A DNA stretch of 64,000 nt from Omphiscola glabra (lineage: Eukaryota; Mollusca; Gastropoda; Lymnaeidae). The DNA lies in the NCBI GenBank assembly GCA_964017045.1, contig OZ024797.1, positions 17,887,863 through 17,951,862 on the forward strand, read 5' to 3'. This document shows, piece after piece, positions 45,276 through 56,439 of this stretch (its first letter is position 1; the number at the start of each line of letters is the position of its first letter). The position numbers and the translations under genes were made by a program. The notes under the pieces were generated by a model that searched no databases, was not told the origin of the DNA, and saw only the letters and a list, made by a program, of their open reading frames with translations.

Positions 45276-45689
45276 TAGAGGCCGACCAGAATTCGGTTTC
45301 GGTTTCAGCCCCGAAAGTTGCCATATGATTCTTTTCGGTGAGGTTTCGGTTTCGACCGAAACAGAAACGTTAACTTTCGGTTGATTCACAGTTTCGGTCG
45401 AAAGTGATTGAGGCTTTCGGCCGTCTACCAGAAGCCAGACGGTCACTCCGTATGTCTGTCGGCCGACAATCCGATATTCACTATAACTCGACGTCTTGCT
45501 GTCATCGTATGATTTATGATTAATCCTCTGCACACACTGCTCACATCTGCATGATGACCTACTTGTCCATTACGTCCTAAAATAAAATTTCAATGAGGTT
45601 TAGGAAAAGATAAATAGTTTTGTGGGAACACACACAGATAATCTTAATATGTATATTACTTTTGTTATATATATATAAAAAAAATTGGG

Positions 45690-45790
45690 ATGTTGCATGC
45701 CTGTAAAGTGCTTGCTGGGCCATCAAAGAGCAATAGCTCGGGCCCAAAAAAGAATGTAATATTTCAGTAATAATAATAAAAAAAATCTTA
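45690..45790 (+). mobile_element. Possible LINE/SINE 3' end with AAT-type tail
   Basis: GCCTGTAAAGTGCTTGCTGG, a GGGCC...GGCCC inverted pair, and then CAGTAATAATAATAAAAAAA resemble a retroelement 3' UTR with a simple tail. There is no coding part and no second copy in the window, so this is tentative. Confidence 0.3.
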
Positions 45791-46168
45791 TTAAATTTTT
45801 TTTATAATTAGGCGTAAAATAGCATTGGATTTTAATCTTTAGCATACACACACACGTATGCACGTATCGCTGAATCGCGTAAGTATTATGTAGTCGGCCT
45901 ACAGCATTATCCTATTAAACGTAGACGAACTTTCGTTCAACCTTTGTTGAATCTGGGTCAAATCTAAAATTAGACGACCAATGATAATTGTGGATAAACG
46001 ACAAATTAAAATGTCGACCAATAAGAACGCGTGTTTCAAAGAAGATGCATGGGCTGGCGCGATCAAGAACTTCTTCAAAGCTAATGTCTTGACGTTTCAG
46101 TAGGCGATCCCAACACATAATATATGGGCTAAGCTTTCAATTGATTCCCATAGTTATCTTCAAAGGAA

Positions 46169-46263
46169 GTTCATGATTATGTTTGTTAAATTGTATGTAC
46201 AGCGTGGTGAGCCCAGCCCTAGGCTGGGGGGGTACCACGCTACAGAAAACTACCAATAATAAT
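46169..46263 (+). mobile_element. Second 3' end of the same LINE family (severely 5'-truncated)
   Basis: AGCGTGGTGAGCCCAGCCCT, then AGGCTGGG and TACCACGCT, then GAAAACTACC and an AATAATAAT tail match the complement of 18,360-18,425 almost base for base. The preceding 30-40 bases (GTTCAT...TGTAC) are also similar. It lies within the TIR transposon at 45,276-46,706, so it inserted into that element later. Confidence 0.78.
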
Positions 46264-46829
46264 GTCTAGGTAGCATTATGATTATATTATGAAAACAAAA
46301 GGGCGCTCGAGGGTCTATTTTGCATTAATCCCCCCCCCCCCCCCCCGATTCTTTCTCTTCGCTTACTACTTGAAAAAACATTTTAACAACTTTAAATTAC
46401 TTTTTTAATTAAAATGGTAGATTCTAAAATATTAATTAGATATTTATCTATAAAAATTCACTATAATCTAATTTTTTATGAAAAGTATGTAAATCTCGAT
46501 ACTTCCCCCCCCCCCCCCCCCCAAATCATTTTTCGACGTAAGCAGAACGTATGCGCGAACGAGATTCGAAATATCTTTCAGTTGCGGTTTCGGCCAAAAA
46601 TCGCTGTAAGCTTTTGGGTTTGGCTTCGGCTGCGGGCGAAAGTTATTTTTTTAACTTTCGGTTTGGTTTCGATTTCGGCCGAGAAATCACATTCGGTCAG
46701 CCTCTATCTAAAAAAATACTCTATTGTTTATTTTTCACTTGATTATTTATCTAGTGACAGTGTCCATTGCTCATATGATGTCAATAATTGAACGCCTGCA
46801 TTTCAACGAAGGAAAACGCAACCCTTTAC

Positions 46830-46912
46830 ATTATCCACATATTGCCTCACATTATCAACATCTTGCCTCACAATATCCACATCTCGCTTTACACGATCAA
46901 CACATTGCCTTA
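46830..46912. repeat. 24-bp repeat, 3-4 copies
   Basis: TTATCCACATATTGCCTCAC and variants. Confidence 0.8.
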
Positions 46913-48067
46913 AACATGCCATTTGATATTAATACAGTAAACTTCTAGATAGGTCTAGGTCCCTATCGGTACTGGGGACAACGAAACGAAGACACTGGCA
47001 GACACTGTTATAAGTCATCATATTTCATTTGCTAACAATTCTCATAAAAACGTCCCAGTGTGATGAGAAGTTACTTTTAACAATATGCTATTAAATAGAG
47101 ACTACTCCCACCTAACCCCTACTCCGACAAACCCCCTACCTCCACCTAACTTACACTCCCACCTAACCTTTACTCTCCGCTAACCCCTACTCTCTCTTCC
47201 CCTCCCCACCCCATCCTCCCCGATCTCCCCACCACATCCTCCTCACCCTCTTGGTCTCTGTTAGTGCTGGCACCAGGTCACAGATCAACACGTAAAGACC
47301 CGGTAAAGGTGAGATAATAAACGACCAAGTTGGAGACGATTGAACAAACTCCCGTGCTATTTATAAAACACGATGCCGCACCATTGACCTATATGAGTGA
47401 ACTAACATCCGGCACTACAGCGTGGATGCAAGACGCCATCCAAGCATTGGATTATGTGTTGGTCGTCAAGATAAAACAAACTTTCTGCCACTTCCCAAAT
47501 CATGGGCCAACAAACCTTCCCCGCTCCCCCCACCCCCCCAAAAAAACAACAACAAAGGCTCCTATCCAATAAACAGTGGCTCCCTGCCAAAGTGACCCCT
47601 CCACTCACCCCCCCCCAAATGCTTCCACCCAATATACAGTGTCCACCAGAAATGCTTACATACAACTATATATCTTTGTCCAGTGAAAATGTTCGTGTAG
47701 GGATATAGTTAAAGTCAGCAAAAAATAATGATGTTATAAGATGTCTGGCCAGCTAGTATTATAACACAACAGTTTGTTATACATTTGTCCCGCTGGAAAT
47801 GTTCATAAAGCGGCTTATATGCCCGACAGTAGTAACAATTGAATATGTGAGTCTAAAGTCTTCACTTGTTCTTTCTGTGTGAGGGGAGGGGGGCATGTGA
47901 CTTTTTTATGGTGATCAAATTCTTCTTATCACAAGTATATCACAAGGATATCATGGGCTCTATTGTTCTCCTTTATTTTCTGAAATTGTCTGCAGTGAGT
48001 GTGGGTGGGGGGGGGGGGGGGATATCAATGCACGTGAGCTCTTAGAAAAAAAATAAAATCTATGAGG
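46913..48067. other. Unassigned intronic sequence
   Basis: Contains loosely repeated CACCTAACC(C/T)(C/T)TACTC (47,108-47,190), C-rich patches and a poly-G run near 48,007. No gene. Confidence 0.55.
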
Positions 48068-48075
48068 CTATGGAA

Positions 48076-48272
48076 CAGCGGTTCTCAACCTGTGGGTCGC
48101 GACCCTTTTGGGGGTCGCACGACCCTTTCACAGGGGTCGCCTAAGACCTTCTGAAAACACATATACTCCACATTTATAAAGTATCAACGAAAATAATTGT
48201 GTGGTTGGGGGGCGCCACAACATGAGGAAATGTATTAAAGGGTTGCGGCGTTAGAAAGTTTGTGAACCACTG
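48076..48272. mobile_element. hAT MITE (SPIN/Buster-like), copy 3, opposite orientation
   Basis: This 197-bp element starts CAGCGGTTCTCAACCTGTGG and ends TTGTGAACCACTG. The flanks CTATGGAA (48,068-48,075) and CTATAGAA (48,273-48,280) match at 7 of 8. The interior carries GGTCGCCTAAGACC, GAAAATAATTGTGTGG and CCACAACATGAGGAA, the complement of copies 1 and 2. It sits in the TRIM9 intron. Confidence 0.87.
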
Positions 48273-48481
48273 CTATAGAATGTGGGATACGCCATTGTCG
48301 CAATATTTGACGTCATAGGCGGTGTAATACATAAAAATATCCCGGAATTTTGGAATGGAAGGAAGTGGCTTATGAAAATGTATTTATGAATTGAAAGCTG
48401 GGGGTCACTATGAAGAGGTCGCGTACCAGATTGATTTGTAAATAGCCGCTGTGTGTTAGCTTCCTGTTCTGAAGATTGAGT

Positions 48482-48552
48482 TACATTGACCTACAATGGC
48501 CTACATTGAACTACAATGACCTACGTTGACCTACAATGACCTACGTTGACTT
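48482..48552. repeat. Short CTACAATGACCTACGTTGAC repeat
   Basis: About six half units of CTAC(A/G)(A/T)TGAC. Confidence 0.85.
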
Positions 48553-48628
48553 GATCGAGATCTACGACAAAAATAAGTTTTATTTTTAAATTTAAATGTA
48601 CTTGTTGTATAGTGTACTGTATCATCTG

Positions 48629-48655
48629 CTGAGGAAGGCATCGTGCCGAAACGTC
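48629..48655 (+). ncRNA. Hammerhead-ribozyme-like core, Penelope-element type (fragment)
   Basis: CTGAGGA is followed by a GGC-ATCGT-GCC stem-loop and then GAAACGTC. This fits CUGANGA, stem II, GAAA and a two-base-pair stem III (AC/GU) with the UC cleavage site. The self-complementary ACGU could pair between two molecules, as described for minimal dimeric hammerheads. Stem I around it is weak, so it is probably a decayed element. Confidence 0.5.
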
Positions 48656-48911
48656 CGCTAAATAGTCTTGTCTTTTATTTTCAAACCTAAACATATCTTA
48701 TTCCACTATTTATTTTCTTTGCATGACTTGAACGCAGCCGTTGATGGATATGAGGCTTTTCCCCGGCACGCCCCTGGAACATAAAATTTAGCTGCTCACA
48801 AACTCTGAAACATTAAAAAAAAAAACATCAAAATGTAAACGCTTGACTTTTCAGTGGCTCCGTGTGAATTGTAAGAATTACTAGATTACAATAAACTATA
48901 AACTTCCCCGG

Positions 48912-49597
48912 ATCTAACGGTCACATAGGACAATACCGATCTGACGGTCACATAGGACCATATCGATCTGACGGTCACATAGGACTACACAGATCTGACG
49001 GTCACATAGGACTACACAGATCGGACGGTCACATAGGACTACACAGATCTGACGGTCACATAGGACTACACCGATCTGATGGTCACATAGGACTACACAG
49101 ATCTGACGGTCACATAGGACTACACAGATCTGACGGTCACATAGGACTACACAGATCTGACGGTCACATAGGACTACACAGATCTGACGGTCACATAGGA
49201 CTACACAGATCTGACGGTCACAAAGAACTACACAGATCTGACGGTCACATAGGACTACACAGATCTGACGGTCACATAGGACTACACAGATCTGACGGTC
49301 ACAAAGAACTACACAGATCTGACGGTCACATAGGACTACACAGATCTGACGGTCACAAAGAACTACACAGATCTGACGGTCACATAGGACTACACAGATC
49401 TGACGGTCACAAAGAACTACACAGATCTGACGGTCACATATGACCACACAGATCTGACGGTCACATAGGACTACACAGATCTGACGGTCACATAGGACTA
49501 CACAGATCTGACGGTCACAAAGAACTACACAGATCTGACGGTCACATATGACCACACAGATCTGACGGTCACATAGGACTTCACCGATCTGTCGGCC
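48912..49597. repeat. 27-bp minisatellite, about 25 copies
   Basis: The unit begins ATCTGACGGTCACATAGGAC and ends TACACAG. The variant CACAAAGAACTACAC recurs in alternate units at about 49,200-49,530. The 9-codon period gives a 213-codon minus-strand false ORF. Confidence 0.97.
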
Positions 49598-50351
49598 CCA
49601 ACAAATCGCAGCTCCACTTAGATCAAAGTCTGTTTTCCTTTCAGTGTTTGATTAGCCCTCAGCATTTAGCGTAGCATACAGATGTTTACAAAAATTCTCA
49701 TAGCGGTTGTCCCTGGAATAAAACGGCTGCCCCCTGGGTGTCCGTGCTTAAGAAGTGATAGATCTGGGCAAATAGCTCAAATATTTACATACATGGCACC
49801 AAGACGTCCAACCCAGGATTTAATCATGGCTCGTGAAGAAATATATCCCCCCCTCTCTTTCCCCCCTCTCTCGGTCAGGGAAGCTGTCAGCGCAGAAGGC
49901 TGCCTCATTTTGCCCTGGCCAGGAAGAGCCCATCAATAAATGACCGAACTGGCTTATCCATATTTCCCGAAACATCATATCCATATTCTCCTTCATAGCC
50001 CGTCTACACTACCCGTAAATATAATATCCGTATTTTCCACACTGACCCTATTTTCTCACACCACCCCACCTCCCCCCCCCCCAAATATACCTCAGTCTTT
50101 TTTTTAGAGTATCCACACCCTCCCCCCTCCCCAATCGTTCGCCCTCCCCAACCCACTTGTGACCAATGACGATGAAAGATTTCTGTCATGTGACCGATTT
50201 GGCCCAGCTAAAACGACAAATGTGCATGTCTGCCTAACGCCGTGAGCAATGAGAATGTTGTGTAGAAAAAAACATCAGACACTTGAAATGTCTTGTCCGC
50301 GTCCAAGTAGAGACACACTAGTGTCAAATAATTATTTTTCATACATGGCTG
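49598..50351. other. Unassigned intronic sequence
   Basis: No recognised feature; C-rich patches at about 50,060-50,150. Confidence 0.55.
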
Positions 50352-50560
50352 TTAGTGTTAGTTGAAACGATGTAGTGTTAAGAAAGTGTTGTGAGTGAGT
50401 GAGTAGTGTTAGTTGAGACTATGTAGTGTTAAGAAAGTGTTGTGAGTGAGTGAGTAGTGTTAGTGGAAACTATGTAGTGTTAAGAAAGTGTTGTGAGTGA
50501 GTGAGTAGTGTCAGTTGAGACTATGTAGTGTTAAGAAAGTGTTGTGAGTGACTGAGTAGC
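50352..50560. repeat. 51-bp minisatellite, 4 copies
   Basis: The unit begins GTGTTAGTTGAGACTATGTA and ends GTGAGTGAGTGAGTA. Confidence 0.95.
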
Positions 50561-51059
50561 ATAACGCCGATGCTAAAAATTAGTGAAATAAGAGATTCGT
50601 TGTTGAATTTCTTTCTCTAGTTTCGTTTCTTGAAACATCTCAATCGATAAAAATAATACGTTGGATACACATTAAGTTTGGATATTTGTTATGAAAAAAT
50701 GTTGAAAGAACTGATAGACCTCTTTGGTCCGGCTTAACTCAGGAGTGGACATTGTTAAGTAGCAGCGCCATCAGTCTAAGTAGAGAGGTCAAGCCGGGCT
50801 TACGGTATCTAGGTTAGTGTAACTTATCGGCCTAAGAACGTAGGGTTTAAGGGGGGGGGGGGGGCTTTAGGGTGGGTGGGTGTACTTGCTTTGAGGAGGG
50901 GGAAAAGGTTAAAATATCAATCGATTGGTCTGACCTTGACATTACCTTCATCCCATATTTTACTTGTGGAACACAGTCGTCATCTCGGCAAGGGGCGATT
51001 TTTTGTCTAGAAGATATTAAACGTGGTACAAAAAAAGTTTTAAAAAACAAAAAACCCTC

Positions 51060-51354
51060 GACCACTGACGTCACAAATCAGCTGCCAACTGACGTCACAA
51101 ATCAGCTGCCAACTAAAGTCACAAATTAGCTGCCAACTGAAGTCCCAAATCAGCTGCCAACTGACGTCACAAATCAGATGCCAACTGAAGTCCCAAATCA
51201 GCTGCCACCTGACGTCACAAATCAGCTGCCAACTGAAGTCCCAAATCAGCTGCCAACTGAAGTCCCAAATCAGCTGCCAACTGACGTCAGAAATCAGCTG
51301 CCAACTGACGTCACAAATCAGCTGCCAACTGACGTCAAAAATCAGCTGCCAACT
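51060..51354. repeat. 24-bp minisatellite, 12 copies, CRE-containing
   Basis: The unit is ACTGACGTCACAAATCAGCT plus GCCA. By eye seven of 12 units carry the full cAMP-response palindrome TGACGTCA. The others read TGAAGTCCC or TAAAGTCAC. Confidence 0.96.
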
Positions 51355-51453
51355 TCGCAACTTGATATATAGAAACCACAAATTAAGAAAACTAAGTTGT
51401 GCAGGGACAAGAGGAAAAGGGGAAATATTGAGGGGAAAAAATCAATTACAAAG

Positions 51454-51481
51454 TGAGTATCGGCCGAAAGCCTTCTTCGGC
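51454..51481 (-). ncRNA. Degenerate hammerhead-like core, Penelope-element type
   Basis: On the minus strand CCGAAGA, then AGGCTTTCGGCC and GATACTC parallel the CTGANGA / stem II / GAAACGTC order at 48,629, with several core changes. It is probably a fossil of the same element class. On its own it is weak evidence. Confidence 0.35.
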
Positions 51482-51569
51482 AAACAAGAAATAATATTAA
51501 CAAGCGGTAAATCAGAATATGACCCAGAAGCCCTCTCTCCAAATAGTATGCGTCTGTCATTAGAAGGAT

Positions 51570-51765
51570 CCTAACTTATAGACAGGAACCTAATTTATAG
51601 ACAGGAACCTAACTTATAGACTGGAACAACTTAAGACTAGAACCTAACTTATAGATTTGAACTTAAATTATAGATTGGAACCTAATTTATAGATTGGAAC
51701 CTAATTTATAGATTGGAACCTAATTTATAGACAGGAACCTAACTTATAGAATGGAACCTATTATA
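51570..51765. repeat. 19-bp repeat, about 10 copies
   Basis: The unit is AACCTAATTTATAGATTGG with ACAGG and ACTTATAG variants. Confidence 0.92.
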
Positions 51766-51855
51766 GAAATAAAAAGTAGAATCTCTTACCCTCGTTTTCA
51801 TTCATACTTGTGCACGAACGATTCAATGAAACATCTTCGGACATACACGCCCCGT

Positions 51856-51984
51856 CGCATCTTTCTTCTCCTCCACGCATCTTTCTTCTCCTCCACGCAC
51901 CTTTCTTCTCCTCCACGCACCTTTCTTCTCCTCCACGCATCTCTTCTCCTTCACGCATCTTTCTTCTCCTCCACGCAACGCCAT
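51856..51984. repeat. 20-bp repeat, about 6 copies
   Basis: The unit is CGCATCTTTCTTCTCCTCCA, pyrimidine-rich. Confidence 0.93.
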
Positions 51985-52390
51985 TAGCTCCTCCTCGAAT
52001 TCCCAATCTCGACACCCCCCCCCCCCCCCCCCCCCGAATCACTGCGACCGGGCAAACACAGCACCAAGTAAATAGTTCCGTGAACATAAATTGGAGGATA
52101 AGTGCACTGGAGTACCGAGGCCAAATCGAATCCCTAAGTGGATCGATACCAAGTTATTCTGGTCCCAGGCGGTGCTCACGGCCCAGTCCCGGAGAATCGG
52201 TCAACTAACTGAGATTCATGTCACGTGATAGGCTTGTTCTGTACACGAATAGAGGGAACGTGCGTCTGAGGCCATCATCGTGTTGAACTGACCGGTCAGC
52301 GCAACGACAAGAAAGCGGTGTGGGGGGTGGGGCCTAACTGTGACGTAATTTGGAGTACCTTGTGGATAAAATGCTTACGTTGCACCTTGA
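51985..52390. other. Unassigned intronic sequence with a poly-C tract
   Basis: A C-run of about 22 bases near 52,014, then unremarkable sequence. Confidence 0.55.
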
Positions 52391-52478
52391 AATGTGGATA
52401 GCTTGATGTGGATAGCCTGATGTGGATAGCTTGATGTGGATAGCTTGACGTGGATAGCTTGATGTGGATAGCTTGACA
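52391..52478. repeat. 14-bp repeat, about 6 copies
   Basis: The unit is ATGTGGATAGCTTG. Confidence 0.95.
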
Positions 52479-52658
52479 TTTTCCTGGTTGAATACATTGC
52501 TCTGCTTTTGTAATGTGCTATCCTTTACTTAGAAGAACACACAAACACAAAGTAAAATAATCCACTCGCCATCTCGTTGTTGGTCTGACATCCTCATATA
52601 TTTCTAAATTTTTACTCTTCCCCATATTCCAACGCAGGATCAACTCCTCTAAAGTATA

Positions 52659-52737
52659 CTACGACTACGACTACGACTGCGACTACAACTACGACTACGA
52701 CTGCGACTACAACTACGACTACGACTACGACTACGAC
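52659..52737. repeat. (CTACGA)n short tandem repeat
   Basis: CTACGACTACGACTGCGACT with a TACAACTACGACTACGACTG block duplicated. Confidence 0.92.
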
Positions 52738-53444
52738 CCAAAAAAGTTCTTTTCACACCCAACCCTTCAATCTTATTTTTTCCAAACTGATCCGGTCGTG
52801 ATACTCTAAACTCATTTGTCAATGTCCATAGATATACTTAATTCATATGCTGAGTTCTCCTACTAAATATCATGTAGATCACCCGCTACGAAGCCCACCC
52901 CCTTCCCCCACCCAACCGTACACCTAAACTGTCAATTATTTTGAGCCAAACTCTAACACCCTCTCCCGCCTCCCCCCTCCCCACAAAAAAATACCCATAG
53001 ACATACACCAAAAACTGAGATGTGCCTAATCTACTGACACATCGAGCGGATCCAGTAGCCACGAGAACATCTCCAAACTCAACAAATGATCTCCGCTCAG
53101 CCGTAAACAAGGAATCTCAGTCAGGGGCGGTCGTTAGATCAGCAGAAACCGTTGTACTCAATCCTCTTAGTGCCGCCCCAAAAAACTGCTCGACTGAATT
53201 AGTGCCAGGCCAGAACGTGCCTACCATCGACCTTTATTCCCCCCCCCCCCCCCAAACCAATCCCCAAAACATCCTGAGCCACGGGCCAAGTAATATATCA
53301 ATCCTGTGTTGCTCGGATGTCTGCTTACAATGGATGGCCGAGGATGTCCCCCCCCCCCCCCCTTTCCCCAACCTAAAACTTGAAGAAACCAAAATACAAA
53401 AAAGCACTAAAAACACTGACGTCATTAATCATCCATCATTACCA
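52738..53444. other. Unassigned intronic sequence
   Basis: The ORF at 53,022-53,453 (143 codons, +) contains poly-C-encoded proline runs and no recognised domain, so I do not call it a gene. Confidence 0.5.
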
Positions 53445-53634
53445 AATATGTAGCAACACCAGCCCCACCCCGCCATATGTAGCAACACCATCCCGACACC
53501 GCCATATGTAGCAACACCATCCCGACACCGCCATATGTAGCAACGCCAGCCCCACCCCACCATATGTAGCAACACCATCCCCCACCCCACCATATGTAGC
53601 AACACCATCCCCCACCCCGCCATATGTAGCATAT
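53445..53634. repeat. 30-bp minisatellite, 6-7 copies
   Basis: The unit begins CATATGTAGCAACACCATCC and continues CCCACCCCGC/CGACACCGC. It gives W/G/Y-rich minus-strand false ORFs. Confidence 0.93.
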
Positions 53635-54215
53635 GTTCGAACTAAATTCCTTTCGTCCTTTCTTTTCCCCGAAACGTCTTTGCAATGTTGTTGCTTCTGT
53701 CCAAATCTCTCTCGTACCAACGAGTTTGTACGGCTATGGAACATTTAAACCTTTTCCCAAACACTGCCCCCTTCAGAGCTGACCGCATCCCATTCACAAC
53801 AGCAAACATACATCTTTTCCACTCTGGAGGCGTTACGGCTGGCGGTGAGGCTGACGAATTCCTAGCACGCGAGATCTACATAAGTCTTTTGAGGGAGGCC
53901 GTTGGCGGGGTCTTTATCCAGGGACGTCCGTCACATACCAGGATTGCATGCACCAACTGGGAGATTAACGGATTATTGGTGATCACACAAGTGCAGTGGG
54001 GTGAGGGGCGGTTGTGGTGGTGGTGGTGAGAGGTTGCGTTATTTGATGATGTCCGCTGGTAAAACTGAGAATTTCTACAATAACTTGGCGACGTGGCTGC
54101 TTTGGGTTAAATTATATAGTAAATATGTTTATTCTATAAAACTGCTGCAATACTTCCACCGTGACAATTCACATTACTCCTTCACCTTTCTCTTACAATG
54201 TATCCTAACCCATTC
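53635..54215. other. Unassigned intronic sequence
   Basis: The ORF at 53,685-54,029 (114 codons, +) is mixed in composition but unrecognised. Nothing else is seen. Confidence 0.45.
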
Positions 54216-54223
54216 TCTTACAC

Positions 54224-54799
54224 CATTGGTTCTCAAAGTGGGTGGTAGATTGGCGCAAGGGGGGGGGGAGGGGCACTGAAAGGCTTGGAATATACTTTAG
54301 GGGCGGCGAGTCCCCCAAATTGTGGAGTCGTATCAGAAATATTTTTTTTTTTAAAATTTTAAAATTTTATTTTAAAGACAGACGATTAACGGATTTTTAG
54401 TCGGCACCATATTAAATTTAAGGACATGTATAGCGCAGCTCGCTATCAGAGAGAAATAAAAACACAAGCTTCTTCTACAAAGTTCCTTTCACCACAGCCG
54501 ACTAATCACACGTACGTCACAAAACAGACTAGACAATACGTCATAATAAACATAAATAATACGTCACCAAGTCAAGTGCGGGAAGAGCATTCTCTAACTA
54601 ATTAATCTCACAAAAAACGCGCTGCTCGTATTCAAACATAATGATTAGGGAGCTCCCGTACTCGACACAGAGGGTCGCGCAAAATTCTATTCTGAGATTG
54701 CTTACAATTGCATGATACAAGGGTGCGCTAAGGGGAATTTATATCCCCAAAGGGGGCGAAAAGGGGGATGCTTGGCCTGCAAATGTTTGTAAACCACTG
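54224..54799. mobile_element. Non-autonomous hAT element (576 bp)
   Basis: The ends are CATTGGTTCTCAAAGTGGG and TGTTTGTAAACCACTG, a Charlie/Buster-type inverted repeat. The flanks TCTTACAC (54,216-54,223) and CCTTAGAC (54,800-54,807) match at 6 of 8. The interior is AT-rich, includes CCAAATTGTGGAGTCG near the left and GGGGGCGAAAAGGGGGATG near the right, and has no long ORF. It is a different family from the three SPIN-like copies. Confidence 0.7.
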
Positions 54800-54811
54800 C
54801 CTTAGACCTAC

Positions 54812-55242
54812 CCTTACAACACACCATCACCCTTACGCCGTATCTTTACACTATGCCATCACACCTTACCATTACACCATACCTTTACACCACATCATTA
54901 CACCGTATCCTTACTCCATAACATTACACCGTATCCTTACACCATAACATTACACCATATCGTTACATCACACCATTACACCGTATCCTTACACCATACC
55001 ATTACACAGTATCCTTACACCATACCATTACGCCATACCTTTACACCGTATCCCTACACTAGTTACATCATACCATTGCACCGTATCCTTACACCATACC
55101 ATTACACCATATCATTACGCCATACCATTTCACGATACCATTGCACCGTATCCTTACACCATACCATTACACCGTATCCTTACACCATACCATTACACCG
55201 TATCCTTACACCATACCATTACACCGTATCCTTACACCAAGC
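54812..55242. repeat. 26-bp minisatellite, about 16 copies
   Basis: The unit begins CCTTACACCATACCATTACA and ends CCGTAT. It is most regular at 55,145-55,240 and more degenerate to the left. Confidence 0.93.
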
Positions 55243-56439
55243 CAACCATAGAAATCTTGTAGGCATCATTGAGCACTACATACGTTTCTTCGTCTCCTCC
55301 TCACGTCCTAGTTTGAACTCATCATGTCCACCACTTTCCTTTGTTCTTCACGTTCAGCTCCGGAAGATCTGTCCGTGGCCATGTCTCAAAATGACGTCAC
55401 ACCCGTCCAATAACCAGCCAGCCAGCCAGCCAGCCATCGCTGATAGATCTTCATCATTACGCAACAATCTGGCTGTCTCCCTTTGTACCACTGCCAGACC
55501 GGTCTAATTAGCTCCCATTATTGTATCGCCCAACCCGCCATCTTCAGAAAATCACGTTTAAAATAGAGGAAGATGGCATTGTGATGGGAAAAGGAGGAGG
55601 GGGGGGGCCTAGGTGTGAGAGCAAATGATGCTCTAGGAAAATATTGGATCAAATAGAAATCTTAGAACTAAAATTAAAAATAGAAGAAAAATGAAAAGAA
55701 TGTTTGTGTATTATGGTTGTATTCACGTACAGAAATACTAAAAGATGAACGCCCCATTCTGGCTTTTCTTAGACCGAGATGGCGATGACATGGCTTTTTC
55801 TATATCCAGTTGTGAAAACTGATAAATTCCATTAGAAGAGATGATTTTTCACTTTTCTTTCTTTTTCCCATACCATGACCAATCTTACGTCACGATGAAA
55901 TGAGAGTGGGGGATAAAAATAAAAGTTTTATCCGACAATGGACGCGCCTGTGTCGTCGGTGAAGCGACGGCATGTCATTGTCAATCAGATGTCTCGAAAT
56001 GGCATTTATAGGACACTTACCGTGACATAATGTTAACGATGACAGAAATCTCCTATGTTAGCGTCACGGAGACAAACGGTCTCGTCATCTGAACGCCATT
56101 GCTGATGTTACTGGAATCAATGGGACAATCGTGTGACTGTGTGAACGAGACAGTGCGAGATGTGAACGAGACAGTGCGAGATGTGAACGAGACAGTGCGA
56201 GATGAAGAGAGGGAATAGACGACTTGTTCTCGTGGCAAAATAAGGAAATAGACAGGGGGTGGGGTGGCGGTTAGGTCATAGTGGTCCAAAGTAGGAAATC
56301 CACCCATTTACTAAGGTAAAGTTAAAAGGAAAAGACACCTTTGGCGTTCTTGAGTTTCCCCAGATTGTTCGTCTCTATGGTGACAAATCTCGGGGGTGCC
56401 GCCGATGTAAGTGTTCGCGAATAGGGATTCCCGGGGATG
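55243..56439. other. Unassigned intronic sequence
   Basis: Contains a short CAGC run (about 55,414) and the 21-bp triplicate at 56,143. No gene. Confidence 0.55.
56143..56206. repeat. 21-bp repeat, 3 copies
   Basis: GAACGAGACAGTGCGAGATG plus T. Confidence 0.95.

Larger units (their letters stand above)
45276..46706. mobile_element. Non-autonomous TIR transposon with TTTCGG-rich ends (about 1.43 kb)
   Basis: The left end TAGAGGCCGACCAGAATTCG and the complement of the right end (TAGAGGCTGACCGAATGTGA) form an imperfect terminal inverted repeat. Both termini carry many TTTCGG/CCGAAA subterminal repeats over about 170 bp. No clear target duplication is seen, so the superfamily is uncertain (hAT-like is possible). 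No transposase ORF was recognised. A LINE 3' end is nested inside at about 46,169-46,263, and another possible retroelement tail lies at 45,690-45,790. Confidence 0.6.

Noticed and set aside
45915..46118. 67-codon minus-strand ORF as a transposase fragment of the TIR element
   Set aside because: No recognised transposase motif; too short to support.
48912..49597. CRISPR-like array of regular units
   Set aside because: Units are contiguous with no unique spacers, and the DNA is eukaryotic. This and similar arrays are minisatellites.
53022..53453. 143-codon + ORF as a gene
   Set aside because: It spans two poly-C tracts and has no recognised domain or splice context.
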